The notes: generated by a model from the letters alone, not told the origin. Shown: positions 1 through 8,557, numbered from the stretch's first letter. The stretch is 56,595 nt of DNA from an uncultured Acidimicrobiales bacterium (GCA_937997485.1 CALKTH010000008.1:1-56595), one strand, 5' to 3'. Numbers and translations are program-made.

Positions 1-756
1 CGGCTGACCGATCGGATCGAGGTCGACGACGGTTGCCGTTTCCGTGACTTCCACGTGCGTGACACGATGACGGGCGCCCTGCGCCACCATGTCACGCCCC
101 ACCACACGCCAGACCCACGCCAGGATGCCGCCGACCATGAAGGCGCCGAACCACCAACCCCACGGCGAACCGTTCGCATAGGTCTTCTCAGCGGTAAATA
201 AGTGCCAGGAGGCGAAGATGAAGGGGACACCGAGCATCTTGTGTGTCCAGCGCCAGAATCGATAGGGGAACACTCGCAGGAGGCTGATCAGGATCAGCCC
301 GTAGAGCATGTACTCACCGACGCCGGCGAGACCCTCGGCCGTGTCCGCGATCGACTCCGAGGCGCCGCGGATGCCGCCTTCTACCTCTGGTTCGAGTCGG
401 ACGTGGAGGAACATGAGCACCACGGCGAGAGATCCCGCCCAGCGGTGGACTCGATACATCGAGTCGAGCCCGCCGAAGAACGGTTCCAAGACTCGGATCC
501 GCACGGCGAGCAAGAAGCTCCAGGCCATCAGCAGGATGGACGCCGCACCCACAAAGAGGCCCAGCTGAACGCTGCCACCTTCCTCCCCCATGGCGCCATT
601 GAAGGCGAACCAGGAGGCGACGACGGAGGCGACAACGGCGAGAGTGCCGAGCCAGGCGAGTGAGGGACGGGGTAGATGGAGGTCAGGAGTGGTCAGGTGC
701 CAGTCGCTGCGTCGGCCCAGAAGGCGACGGGCGATTGGCTTGAGATCTGTTGCCAT
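1..756 (-). CDS. Ferric reductase-like transmembrane protein, 3' end cut by window
   Basis: The visible 252 residues start at ATG 756 and run off the left edge. They carry several hydrophobic segments. Two His pairs typical of a haem-b-binding ferric reductase/NADPH-oxidase core are visible: YRVHRWAG with FLHV in one helix pair, and WRWTHKM with SWHLF in the next. The last visible residues (VTHVEVTETATVVDLDP) look like the start of a cytoplasmic flavin-binding domain, so the full protein probably also binds FAD and NAD(P)H. The family moves electrons from cytosolic NAD(P)H across the membrane. It lies 138 nt after the histidine kinase on the same strand and has its own candidate operator upstream, so it may be a target of that two-component system. 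The terminal electron acceptor is unknown. Confidence 0.8.
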   Translation of the reverse strand, partial: MATDLKPIARRLLGRRSDWHLTTPDLHLPRPSLAWLGTLAVVASVVASWFAFNGAMGEEGGSVQLGLFVGAASILLMAWSFLLAVRIRVLEPFFGGLDSMYRVHRWAGSLAVVLMFLHVRLEPEVEGGIRGASESIADTAEGLAGVGEYMLYGLILISLLRVFPYRFWRWTHKMLGVPFIFASWHLFTAEKTYANGSPWGWWFGAFMVGGILAWVWRVVGRDMVAQGARHRVTHVEVTETATVVDLDPIGQP

Positions 757-779
757 GACGTCAGTGTCGAAGATGGTTG

Positions 780-796
780 CTGAAGGCTTCCTGAAG
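780..796. promoter_or_regulatory. Candidate OmpR-type operator: CTGAAG direct repeat with 11-bp period
   Basis: CTGAAG occurs at 780-785 and again at 791-796 (CTTCAG when read toward the ferric reductase), 24-40 nt upstream of that gene's ATG. An 11-bp period, one helical turn, is the usual arrangement of OmpR/PhoB-family sites. A similar repeat lies upstream of the cluster's first gene near 5508-5524. Assigning it to the response regulator encoded at 2313-2990 is inference. Confidence 0.4.
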
Positions 797-894
797 ACTC
801 CTGCGAACAAGGCTGCGTCGCGCCTGTGGAATCGGCATGGGATACGGCACCAGACATCGAGAGTGCCCCCGGCCTCCAGCCTCTCGCTGTTGCT

Positions 895-2316
895 TCAGAC
901 GGTGGGCTTTGGCAGACGGACTCGCATCGTTGTGCCGCCACCCGACCAGTCTTCAACGGCGATCGTGCCGCCATGCTGCTCGACGATTTGCTTCACGATG
1001 GCCAGGCCGAGTCCGGTTCCACCATGATTGCGGTCGCGTGCATCATCGATCCGAGCAAATCGTTCGAAGATCCGGTCACGCAGCTCGTGAGGGATGGACT
1101 CACCGTCGTTGCTGACCGTGAAGGACACGGATGTGTTGTCGTCGCACGTGGTGAAATGCACGGTGGTGGCGGCGTGCCGCGCCGCGTTGTCGACCAGGTT
1201 GCGGGCGAGCCGGCGGAGATCGCTCCGAACACCGAGAACCTCTGCCGGTCCGACGCCGCCAATGTCGATGCGAAGGTCCGCTGTGGCCGACACGGCTTCC
1301 GCCTCGTCGAAGAGCAGGTCGTCGAGGTGAACGATCTGTCGCTCGGCGGCCGTTCCCTTGGCTTCGTCGTGCGAGGCGAGGTAGAGCAGGTTGCCCACGA
1401 GATCTTTCAAGCGAGTGGTCTCGCTCACGATCCGGTCCCGAAGGTCGGGCCAGGCCTCGTCGTTGACCGACGCCGTTTCGGCCAGGATCTGGATGTTGGC
1501 CACCGGGCTCTTGAGCTCGTGTGACGCGTCGGAGGTGAACTGACGGAGCGATCGCTGATGCGTTTCCAGACGCTCCAACATCTCGTTCATCGTTCCCGCC
1601 AGCTCGTGAATCTCATCCTGTCCTTCGGGCAGGGGAACGCGGCCGGAGAGGTTGCTGCCACTGATGCGGTCCGATTCTCGCCGGATGTCATCCACTGGCC
1701 GAAGTGCCCGTCCCGCCGTGTTCCACGCCAAGAGCGCAACGCCGAGCGCGGCGACGGGGAGAGCGACGGCGAAGAGGCGGAGGAGCGGGCCGAGGGCCTT
1801 GTCGATGACCTCAGACTCGGCCGCAGCAACGACGAGAATCGTTCCGTCGGTGGACCGTGCGATGCCGGCTTGGAGGCTCTCGGTCTCGATCTCGGTCACG
1901 GTGCCCTCGTCGAGCTCTTCGAACTCGGCCGTGATGCGTTGGGCAACGCTCGAGCCAGAGGGCACATCGGTGATTGCCACCACGTCGGTGAACGGCGAAC
2001 CGGTGAGGCGGAGTGAACCACCGGTCGCAAGCGCAGTGCCGTCGGCGGTCCCAATCCAGACCAGTGACTCGTCCCGGAAGGTGGCCACCAGCTGGGTCGG
2101 ATCGGTCCCTGTGCTGACGAGTTGCGCGCGGTCCTCCGCTTGCTGACGGAGCGTGGCGTTCAGGTTGGACTCGAGCGAACCGCGGTACAAGACGAGAATG
2201 ACCGCCATCCCGGCGGCCAAGACGACGGCAACGACGATTCCAGCAAAGAGCGCTGAGCGCCCCCGAACGGTCCGCAGGCCTTGGCGGATGTCGGCGAGTT
2301 TCGCTTTCACCTTCAC
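895..2316 (-). CDS. Two-component sensor histidine kinase
   Basis: 473 residues from a GTG that overlaps the stop of the response regulator by 4 nt (GTGA), so translation is probably coupled. TM helices lie near residues 21-44 and 179-197 and flank an extracytoplasmic sensor of about 130 residues. A HAMP segment follows (about 200-255). The dimerisation helix carries SDASHELKSP with the phosphorylated His near residue 266. The ATPase region has the N-box NLVDNAARHA and the G-box GGTGLGLAIV. It should phosphorylate the adjacent OmpR-type regulator. The signal is unknown; the flanking ferric reductase and ApbE genes suggest redox, flavin or iron status. No stop-overlap continues downstream: 138 nt separate it from the second ferric reductase. 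Confidence 0.93.
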   Translation of the reverse strand: MKVKAKLADIRQGLRTVRGRSALFAGIVVAVVLAAGMAVILVLYRGSLESNLNATLRQQAEDRAQLVSTGTDPTQLVATFRDESLVWIGTADGTALATGGSLRLTGSPFTDVVAITDVPSGSSVAQRITAEFEELDEGTVTEIETESLQAGIARSTDGTILVVAAAESEVIDKALGPLLRLFAVALPVAALGVALLAWNTAGRALRPVDDIRRESDRISGSNLSGRVPLPEGQDEIHELAGTMNEMLERLETHQRSLRQFTSDASHELKSPVANIQILAETASVNDEAWPDLRDRIVSETTRLKDLVGNLLYLASHDEAKGTAAERQIVHLDDLLFDEAEAVSATADLRIDIGGVGPAEVLGVRSDLRRLARNLVDNAARHAATTVHFTTCDDNTSVSFTVSNDGESIPHELRDRIFERFARIDDARDRNHGGTGLGLAIVKQIVEQHGGTIAVEDWSGGGTTMRVRLPKPTV

Positions 2317-2990
2317 CCGCCGTTCGATTCAAGGCGATAGCCGGCACCGCGCACCGTGGCGATGGACTGCCGTTCGAACGGCAGGTCGATCTTCTTGCGG
2401 AGCGATCGGACGTACACCTCGACGATGTTTGGATCGCCTTCGAAGTTGAAGTCCCACACGCTGGCCATGATGTCGGTCTTCGACGCCACCTGACCGACGC
2501 GGCGAATGAGGAACTCGAGAATGGCGAACTCCCGCGACGTCAGATCGATCACGGTGGCTCCTCGTTTCACCTCGTGGCTCGCCGGGTCGAGGGTGAGGTC
2601 GCCCGCTTCCAGGACTGTGGGCCGCTCTCCGGTTCTGCGGCGAACGAGGGCGCGGACTCTCGCAAGGAGCACCACGAAAGAGAACGGCTTGGTCAAGTAG
2701 TCGTCGGCGCCTGTGTCGAGACCTTCTGCCTCGTCGAACTCACCATCCTTCGCGGTGAGCATGAGAACCGGCGTCCAGTCGCCCCGCTCTCGCAAGGTTC
2801 TGCACACGACGTAGCCGTTCACCTCCGGGAGCATGATGTCGAGCAGGATCGCGTCGTATTCGACCTCGCCCGCCATCCACAGTCCCTCGGTGCCGTTCGT
2901 GGCAAGGTCGACAGCGAACCCCTCACGCTCCAGACCGTCGCGGATGGAGGCCGCCATGGTTGCTTCATCCTCAACCACCAAGATGCGCAT
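2313..2990 (-). CDS. OmpR/PhoB-family response regulator
   Basis: 225 residues from ATG 2990. The receiver domain (about 1-115) has the acidic pocket VVEDE, phosphoacceptor Asp51 in LLDIMLP and the conserved Lys in LTKPF. The C-terminal winged-helix domain (about 130-222) includes LTSREFAILEFL and VRSLRKKID, then VRGAGYRL. It overlaps the preceding membrane-protein gene by 20 nt and the following kinase by 4 nt, so the three are one transcription unit. Candidate binding sites are the CTTCAG direct repeats at 780-796 and around 5494-5524, which precede the two promoters of this cluster; that link is inferred from position and repeat spacing only. Confidence 0.94.
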   Translation of the reverse strand: MRILVVEDEATMAASIRDGLEREGFAVDLATNGTEGLWMAGEVEYDAILLDIMLPEVNGYVVCRTLRERGDWTPVLMLTAKDGEFDEAEGLDTGADDYLTKPFSFVVLLARVRALVRRRTGERPTVLEAGDLTLDPASHEVKRGATVIDLTSREFAILEFLIRRVGQVASKTDIMASVWDFNFEGDPNIVEVYVRSLRKKIDLPFERQSIATVRGAGYRLESNGG

Positions 2991-3612
2991 CGGCTTGGGT
3001 TCTTTCGGTGATCGGCGCGTCGGCCGGAAGTGGGTTGCGGGCTGGCGACACGCTGACGGTGCGCCCGCCTCTCGGTCGGACAGTCAGTGCACGGTAGACG
3101 GTGAGGAACAGGACGCCGAGCGTCAAAACAGACCACAGTGCAACCGAGGCGGGATGCGATGCATCGGTGCCTGCGGTGACGCCGTGGACAAGGCCCAGCC
3201 AGAACAATGCGTACGAGCTGAGATGGACTCGTTTCCACCAGCGGCGAGGCAGGCGGTTCATGAAGAGCGAGCTGATCTGTACGGCGATGAGCAAGTGGAA
3301 GCTCACCACGCCGAGCGCGACGGGGAGGGGGCGCCAATCCGAGGCGAAGGGGACGAGGATCTCGGCCCAGCCAAAGTGCACGTAGTCGTCGAGCACCAGA
3401 CCGACGATGTGGACCCCGGTGAACGTCACTGCCAAGCCGCTGAACCACCGGTGGAGTGCGTTCAGCCATTTGGCTGTGGGCTTGCCGTCCCAGATCTTTG
3501 AGGACAGGAAGAGGCCCCACATGACGGAGGCGGCCGTCAGAACGAGCGCCACGATGCCGCCCGCTCGGGCTGTGAACCACCACACCTGTTCGGAGAGGAG
3601 GGCGGCGATCAC
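2971..3612 (-). CDS. Ferric reductase-like transmembrane domain protein (short form)
   Basis: 213 residues from a GTG that overlaps the ApbE stop by 4 nt (GTGA). About five to six TM helices. His pairs LHRWFSG with GVHIVG, and SFHLLI with RVHLSS and LVHGVT, fit a bis-His haem-b core of the ferric reductase/MsrQ type. There is no room for the FAD and NAD domains, so it is probably a membrane electron conduit that depends on a partner. Such short forms commonly sit beside ApbE and flavin-binding secreted proteins in actinobacteria. The C-terminal 35 residues are polar and overlap the start of the response regulator gene. The direction of electron flow and the partner are unknown. Confidence 0.82.
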   Translation of the reverse strand: MIAALLSEQVWWFTARAGGIVALVLTAASVMWGLFLSSKIWDGKPTAKWLNALHRWFSGLAVTFTGVHIVGLVLDDYVHFGWAEILVPFASDWRPLPVALGVVSFHLLIAVQISSLFMNRLPRRWWKRVHLSSYALFWLGLVHGVTAGTDASHPASVALWSVLTLGVLFLTVYRALTVRPRGGRTVSVSPARNPLPADAPITERTQADAHLGG

Positions 3613-4613
3613 GGCATGACCTGATAGGCGTTGAAATCGCCGATGCGGCGCTGGGTCCCATCCTCGAAGAGGACGAGGGCGGAGCAGCGGTCGGGCACGT
3701 ACTCCGGGTCAACGATCAGCGATGTGGCGACGGCCTCAGCCCACCACCCATCGGTGGCGATGACCGAGGCGAGGACGACCTGCGGGCCCGATTCGGACCG
3801 CGCCGAACGCCCAGTCTCTGGATCGACGATGTGGTGACGGGTTCCTTCGGGGCCCTGCCATCGTCGCCGGAGCGTCGTGCTCGTGGCCAGCGCCCCGTCC
3901 TCCAACCGAACATCTGCGATCGGTTCGGGAGACCAGGCGGGCTCAACAATCGAGATGACGGTTGGATCAATGGCGTTGTTGGATTCCAGCAACGTTGTCC
4001 CGATTGAGCCGACAATCCGCCGGCGAATTCTGAGATCGCCACCGAGATTGACGACCACCCGCATGGCACCGGCGTCGAGGAGTTCTTCCGCCACGATGTC
4101 AGCCGCGAGACCCTTGCCAACGCCACCGGGGTCGAACTCGTAGCCACTGGCCAGCGAGACGGTGCTGCGCTCGGCATCAAGCTTTGGAATGGTCTCAGGA
4201 GAACCAAAGGCTGGCTGCAGGGCATTCGGTTCTGACGTGATTGGACCCACACGGGAGAACGAGCGGTCGTAACCGAGATGCCGCAGCGTGGCGAGCATCG
4301 ACGGGTGGAAGCGGCCATCGGTTCGTCGCCAGGCGGCCCGTGCAGTCTGCACGAGCCGCCACGTGTCAGGACTGACAGCGAACGGTTCACCATTTGCAGC
4401 GTTCCAGCGGCTCACTTCGCTTCCGATGAGAAAGCGGCTCCAGCGTTGCTCAAGATCCTCGAGTCGGTGGTGCCCCATTTCGAGCAGTCGGTCGGGTTCG
4501 AGGCCATCAACCAGGAGGTGCGCTCGAGTGCCCATGACGTCGAACTTGATCTGGGCGTGAGTGACCCGGTCGTCGCTGGCCGGTGGTGTCAGCGTGGCAG
4601 GAGCGCTGACCAT
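3609..4613 (-). CDS. apbE: FAD:protein FMN transferase (ApbE family)
   Basis: 334 residues. ATG 4613 was chosen because GGAGGAAG precedes it and the preceding gene stops at 4615; a longer frame upstream would run through that gene. Family motifs are clear: FDPGGVGKGLAADIV near residue 158, VNLGGDLR, HHIVDPETG near 258, and ATDGWWAEAVATSL. ApbE attaches FMN covalently to Ser/Thr of membrane or secreted proteins. No signal peptide or lipobox is visible, so the site of action is uncertain. Neither upstream secreted protein contains the usual S/T-G-A-S/T acceptor motif, so its target is probably encoded beyond the left edge or elsewhere. It is coupled to the ferric-reductase-like gene downstream. 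Confidence 0.92.
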   Translation of the reverse strand: MVSAPATLTPPASDDRVTHAQIKFDVMGTRAHLLVDGLEPDRLLEMGHHRLEDLEQRWSRFLIGSEVSRWNAANGEPFAVSPDTWRLVQTARAAWRRTDGRFHPSMLATLRHLGYDRSFSRVGPITSEPNALQPAFGSPETIPKLDAERSTVSLASGYEFDPGGVGKGLAADIVAEELLDAGAMRVVVNLGGDLRIRRRIVGSIGTTLLESNNAIDPTVISIVEPAWSPEPIADVRLEDGALATSTTLRRRWQGPEGTRHHIVDPETGRSARSESGPQVVLASVIATDGWWAEAVATSLIVDPEYVPDRCSALVLFEDGTQRRIGDFNAYQVMP

Positions 4614-4614
4614 C

Positions 4615-5025
4615 TCAGCTTCCTCCCGATTCGGTGGCCGGAGCTGCTGCTTGCGGGGCGGGCGCCGGAGCCGGGGCGGGAGCAGGTTCCGGCTCCGGAG
4701 CAAGTGTCGGTGCTTGGGCCTGAGTGGCATTCGGTGCTGCCTGGAGTGGAGCGCTAGCTGCTGGAGAGTCCGATCCGGGGGAGTTCGATCCTGCTGCAGG
4801 CGACGTCTGCACGATGATCACGATCGGCTCGGGAGTCGGTGCAGGCTCGACCACGACCTGGCGAACGACGATCGGCGCCGCCTGTTCCGCGGTACCTGCC
4901 TGCGCCGCCGCCGTCATGGCGCCCACGAGAGCGAGGCTTCCACCGAACGCCGCACCAGTCACGAGAATCTTGCTTGCCGTTCCGACCTTCTTCTTGGCCG
5001 GGCGACCGGGGATTCGATCAGTCAT
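4615..5025 (-). CDS. Secreted or membrane-anchored Ala/Pro-rich protein
   Basis: 136 residues from ATG 5025, which overlaps the upstream gene by 8 nt. A basic N-terminus (RIPGRPAKKK) precedes one hydrophobic segment (about 17-40), which is a signal peptide or anchor. The rest is Pro/Ala/Glu-rich and ends in a PEPEPAPAPAPAPAP run, typical of an extended wall-spanning linker. The segment PTPEPIVIIVQTSP resembles PTPEPTVVTEYVD in the neighbouring acidic protein, so the two may be related or bind the same partner. I do not recognise a family. Position suggests a role in extracytoplasmic electron transfer with ApbE and the ferric-reductase-like proteins. Confidence 0.7.
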   Translation of the reverse strand: MTDRIPGRPAKKKVGTASKILVTGAAFGGSLALVGAMTAAAQAGTAEQAAPIVVRQVVVEPAPTPEPIVIIVQTSPAAGSNSPGSDSPAASAPLQAAPNATQAQAPTLAPEPEPAPAPAPAPAPQAAAPATESGGS

Positions 5026-5434
5026 CGTCTTCATCCTCGTACTCGTCGCCGTCCTCGTACTCGTCCTCTTCGTACGCCTCGTCCTCTTCCGAGTACTCGG
5101 TCTCCTCGGGGTACTCGCTTTCGACGCCGGGATCCTGGGCGTAGGCGGCGGCCTGGTCGGCTCCGACGAGTCCGTCAGTCGTCGACACTGTCTCCGGCTC
5201 ATCGGTCGACTCGGTCTGGACGACCACCTCGGGCGCTAGGGCTTCGGGAGCGGCGACGGGTGCAGCGACGGGATTGCCCATCGCATCGACGTACTCAGTC
5301 ACCACGGTGGGCTCTGGTGTCGGTCCTGCGTCGGCGCCGGTGCCGACGGTGAAGAAGAGAGCGGAGACACCTCCGGCAACCGTCAGCGTGAGAGCGGCTG
5401 CGGTACTGAGAGCAGTGTTGCGTTGCATGGCCAT
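5018..5434 (-). CDS. Small secreted protein with highly acidic C-terminal tail
   Basis: 138 residues from ATG 5434, which has AGGAAGGAA just upstream. The signal peptide or anchor is near residues 8-30 (AALTLTVAGGVSALFF). A linker with PTPEPTVVTEYVD follows, and the last 40 residues are almost only Glu, Asp and Tyr (EDEYEDGDEYEDEDDD at the end). It is the first gene of the ApbE/ferric-reductase/two-component cluster. An acidic tyrosine-rich tail outside the cell could bind metal cations or a basic partner; that is speculation. No known domain and no flavinylation motif is visible. The gene ends 8 nt inside the next one. Confidence 0.72.
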   Translation of the reverse strand: MAMQRNTALSTAAALTLTVAGGVSALFFTVGTGADAGPTPEPTVVTEYVDAMGNPVAAPVAAPEALAPEVVVQTESTDEPETVSTTDGLVGADQAAAYAQDPGVESEYPEETEYSEEDEAYEEDEYEDGDEYEDEDDD

Positions 5435-5466
5435 GGGAAGTTCCTTCCTGTGAGCGATTCCTCGCA

Positions 5467-5481
5467 CTCCGAAGTTCGGAG
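5467..5481. promoter_or_regulatory. Perfect palindrome CTCCGAA-G-TTCGGAG
   Basis: A 7+1+7 perfect inverted repeat lies 33 nt upstream of the start of the acidic-tail gene, between that start and the CTGAAG repeats. It could be an operator or a 5'-leader hairpin. Confidence 0.35.
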
Positions 5482-5493
5482 CATGTGGTCACT

Positions 5494-5524
5494 CTGAAGA
5501 AACGAACCTGAGCCCTCGCTGAAG
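5494..5524. promoter_or_regulatory. Candidate response-regulator site with three CTGAAG-like boxes
   Basis: CTGAAG at 5494-5499, CTGAGC at 5508-5513 and CTGAAG at 5519-5524. The last two are 11 bp apart, as in the repeat at 780-796. The site lies 60-90 nt upstream of the first gene of the cluster, a promoter-like distance. The 13-mer CTCTGAAGAAACG at 5492-5504 recurs exactly at 47333-47345, upstream of the giant surface protein. Confidence 0.4.
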
Positions 5525-5663
5525 ACGCCACCCCTCACCCCGGTCTCTCACCCCCTGGTGGCACCGTTACTTGTCGCTGGGGCCTCACTAAAAGTTCCAC
5601 GAGGGAAGTGGACGGGGGACAGGGGTGCGGGCGTGGAGGCGAGGCGGACCCGGCGTGTGACGC

Positions 5664-6173
5664 TCAGCGACCGAGATGGGAGAGGACGACCGCGACGGTG
5701 TCGTCGATGTCGCCCGGGTGCACGGTGGCGATGATCCGTTCTTCAGCGGGACGGTGCCACGTCGGATCCTGCACCTCGGGTCGCTGCACGAGCACCGTGG
5801 GCAGGCCAGCGGAGCGGTAGCCCTCCACGATCACCACATCGGCGTCAGCGAAGAAGAGCGAGACGAGCGCTTCGAGCGGAGGGGCTGTGCCCTCGTTGCT
5901 CATCCACGCCAGTTGGTTCTCTCCGACGAGAAGCGTCTCGGCGCCTGCTTCTCGCATACGCCAGGAGTCCTTGCCCTTGGTGTCGAGTTCGATTCGGTGT
6001 GCGTCGTGCTTGACACCCGCCACCTTCAGTCCTCGAGCGGTCAGCGCAGCGATGACTTGCTCGACCAACGTGGTCTTGCCGGTTCCCGAGGGCGCAACGA
6101 ACGAGATCATCGGAGGGAGGGCGGCGGTCACGCCGGAGAGTGTGCTCGGAGACTTTGCATCTGCGTCGGCCAT
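5664..6173 (-). CDS. mobB: Molybdopterin-guanine dinucleotide biosynthesis protein B
   Basis: 169 residues from ATG 6173, with AGG 7 nt upstream; a GTG at 6200 in frame is an alternative. The P-loop VAPSGTGKTTL is followed by VAGVKHDAHRIELDTKGKDS and VIVEGYRSAGLP, which is the MobB signature. MobB is a GTP-binding helper that supports transfer of the guanine dinucleotide onto molybdenum cofactor. It is divergent from a molybdopterin oxidoreductase starting 65 nt away, so the two probably share a regulatory region and MobB serves that enzyme. Confidence 0.92.
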   Translation of the reverse strand: MADADAKSPSTLSGVTAALPPMISFVAPSGTGKTTLVEQVIAALTARGLKVAGVKHDAHRIELDTKGKDSWRMREAGAETLLVGENQLAWMSNEGTAPPLEALVSLFFADADVVIVEGYRSAGLPTVLVQRPEVQDPTWHRPAEERIIATVHPGDIDDTVAVVLSHLGR

Positions 6174-6238
6174 CAACCTAAGTTCTACAAGCGAACGCAC
6201 TCGGGCGAAAACTCACACGTGATGCAAGGGGACCTGCC

Positions 6239-8557
6239 ATGACCGATGTTGCTGACCGACTCGCTGCCCTCAAGGACCGGGCTTCTGTACCCGGCAAGGA
6301 CGCCGCTTCGGACTATCTCAAGACCGTCTGCATCCTGTGCTCGGCCAACTGCGGGGTAGAGGTCAAGCTTGACGGTCGCGAGATCACGAGGGTGCGAGGC
6401 AACAAAGCCCACCTCGCTTCCGAGGGCTACACGTGTGAGAAGGCCTTGCGCCTCAACCACTATCAGAACGCAAAGGGCCGCTTGACCGCGCCGCTCAAGC
6501 GCATGCCGGACGGCACCTACGTGGAGGTCGACTGGGACACCGCCATCAGCGAGGTCGTTGCTGGCTTCCGCGAGGTCACCGAGAAGTACGGCAGCGACAA
6601 GATCATGTATTACGGCGGTGGAGGCCAAGGTAACCACCTCGTCGGCGCCTACGGCTCCGCCACCCGCACCGCACTTGGCATCAAGCTCCGCTCCAACGCC
6701 CTCGCTCAGGAGAAGACAGGGGAAGCCTGGGTTGAAGGCCGCATGATCGGCGCCCATAGCCACGGCGACTTCCACAACGCCGAGGTCTCGATCTTCCTCG
6801 GGAAGAACCCATGGCATTCACACGGCTTCGACCAAGCCCGCCGGGTGCTCAAAGAGATCAAGGCCGACGATGCCCGCTCGATGATCGTGATCGATCCCCG
6901 GCGCAGCGAGACGGCAGACATGGCCGACTTCTTCTTGCAGGTGAAGCCAGGGACCGACGCATTCTGCGTCGCCGCGATTCTCGGTACCTTGGTGCAGGAG
7001 GGTCTGACGGCCAACGAATGGTTGGCCGAGAACACCGTGGGGGCCGACGAGGTGATGGCCGAGCTGGCCAAGGTCGACGTCGCTGACTTCGCCGAACGCT
7101 GCGGGGTGGGCGAGGATCTCATCCGAGCCACGGCTCGGCGTATCGGCCGCTCCGACAGCGTCTCGATCTACGAAGACCTGGGCATCGAGATGGCCCCGCA
7201 CTCCACACTCGTTTCGTATCTACAGCGCCTCATCTGGGTGCTCGTTGGCAGCTTCTCCAAGCCCGGTGCCACCACCACGCACTCCGGCATGGCGCCGCTG
7301 TTCAACTACTCGACCAGCGGACGAGAGCCCGAGACACCAATCACCGGCAGCGCCATCATCTCCGGTCTCGTGCAGTGCAACGAGATCCCCGAGTTGGTCC
7401 TGTCAGACTCTCCTGAGCGCATCCGCGCCATGTTCATCGAGAGTGCCAACCCTGCACACTCACTCGCTGGTTCGGCTGACTTCCGGGAGGCGATGGATGC
7501 GCTCGACTTCAGCGTCGTGATTGACGTGGCGATGACCGAAACCGCTCGTCACGCGAGCTACGTCCTTCCTGCGGCGAGCCAGTACGAAAAGGCAGAGGCC
7601 ACGTTCTTCGGCGCGGGCTTCCCCGACAACGTGTTCACCTTGCGGGCCCCCGTGCTGGAACCGCTGGGCGACAGCCTCCCCGAAGCAGAGATCCATGCTC
7701 GCATTCTGCGGGAGCTCGGCGTCTACAACGACGAGGACCTCGCCCCGTTGCGGAGCGCTGCAGCCAAGGGCCGTAAGGAGTTCGCGGCCGCGATGGTGGC
7801 GGCTGCTGCGGCCAAGCCCGAGCTGGCCTCGGTCGGTGCCGTGATCCTCTACGAAACGTTGGGACAGACGCTGCCCGCCGGCTTGGAGGGCGCCGCCGTC
7901 CTCTGGTTCAGCGCACAGCAGTGCGCCATGCGCTATCCGGCCGCCGTGCGGGCGGCCGGGTTCGACGGCGCCGACGATGAGATTGGCGACCAACTCTTCG
8001 ATGCCATCATCCGAGAGCGGGACGGCGTCATCTTCACCAAGCACACGTACGACCAGAGCTGGGACATGGTCAAGACGCCGGACAAGAAGATCAATGCGCT
8101 GATCCCCGAGTTGCTGGAAGATCTTGCTGGGCTCAGCGACGAACCGATCGACTACCGCACCGAGGAGTTCCCGTTCATCCTTGCTGCCGGCGAGCGTCGC
8201 AGCTTCACGGCCAACACCATCATGCGAGATCCGGCCTGGCGCAAGAAGGACGCCCAGGGTGCGTTGCGCATCACCACGGCTGACGCCGCTGCCGTCGGCG
8301 TCGAAGACGGTGGCCGTATCCGTGTCACCACTCCTGGGGGCACCGCAGTTGCTGTCGTCGAAGTCAACGACACGCTTCGAGACGGTTTCATCACGCTGCC
8401 GAACGGCATGGGACTCGACTACGCGCCGGCAGGTGGCGATCCCGAAGCAACGGGCATCTCGCCCAACGAGCTCACCACGGTCGACTGGAAAGACAAGTAC
8501 GCAGGAACGCCTTGGCACAAGCACGTTCCGGCCAAGCTCGAGGCGGTGGCGTCATGA
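6239..8557 (+). CDS. Molybdopterin-dependent oxidoreductase with an N-terminal [4Fe-4S] motif
   Basis: 772 residues from ATG 6239, after GGGG 5 nt upstream. Cys31, Cys34, Cys38 and Cys66 form the CxxCxxxC...C [4Fe-4S] motif of the DMSO-reductase/formate-dehydrogenase superfamily. The central region has the cofactor-binding FLGKNPWHSHG, IDPRRSETADMADFF and VLPAASQYEKAEATF. The C-terminal domain (about 640-770) includes FTANTIMRDPAW and PNGMGLDYAP. No signal peptide is visible, so it is cytoplasmic. The substrate cannot be read from sequence. A coupled nitroreductase-SRPBCC gene downstream (ATGA overlap) suggests a redox pathway on an organic substrate. Electrons might pass through that flavoprotein. 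Confidence 0.88.
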   Translation: MTDVADRLAALKDRASVPGKDAASDYLKTVCILCSANCGVEVKLDGREITRVRGNKAHLASEGYTCEKALRLNHYQNAKGRLTAPLKRMPDGTYVEVDWDTAISEVVAGFREVTEKYGSDKIMYYGGGGQGNHLVGAYGSATRTALGIKLRSNALAQEKTGEAWVEGRMIGAHSHGDFHNAEVSIFLGKNPWHSHGFDQARRVLKEIKADDARSMIVIDPRRSETADMADFFLQVKPGTDAFCVAAILGTLVQEGLTANEWLAENTVGADEVMAELAKVDVADFAERCGVGEDLIRATARRIGRSDSVSIYEDLGIEMAPHSTLVSYLQRLIWVLVGSFSKPGATTTHSGMAPLFNYSTSGREPETPITGSAIISGLVQCNEIPELVLSDSPERIRAMFIESANPAHSLAGSADFREAMDALDFSVVIDVAMTETARHASYVLPAASQYEKAEATFFGAGFPDNVFTLRAPVLEPLGDSLPEAEIHARILRELGVYNDEDLAPLRSAAAKGRKEFAAAMVAAAAAKPELASVGAVILYETLGQTLPAGLEGAAVLWFSAQQCAMRYPAAVRAAGFDGADDEIGDQLFDAIIRERDGVIFTKHTYDQSWDMVKTPDKKINALIPELLEDLAGLSDEPIDYRTEEFPFILAAGERRSFTANTIMRDPAWRKKDAQGALRITTADAAAVGVEDGGRIRVTTPGGTAVAVVEVNDTLRDGFITLPNGMGLDYAPAGGDPEATGISPNELTTVDWKDKYAGTPWHKHVPAKLEAVAS

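Noticed and set aside
45..700. Plus-strand frames in the first 700 bases
   Set aside because: They lie over the ferric reductase gene on the minus strand, which has the haem His pairs and TM helices; the plus frames have no recognisable features.
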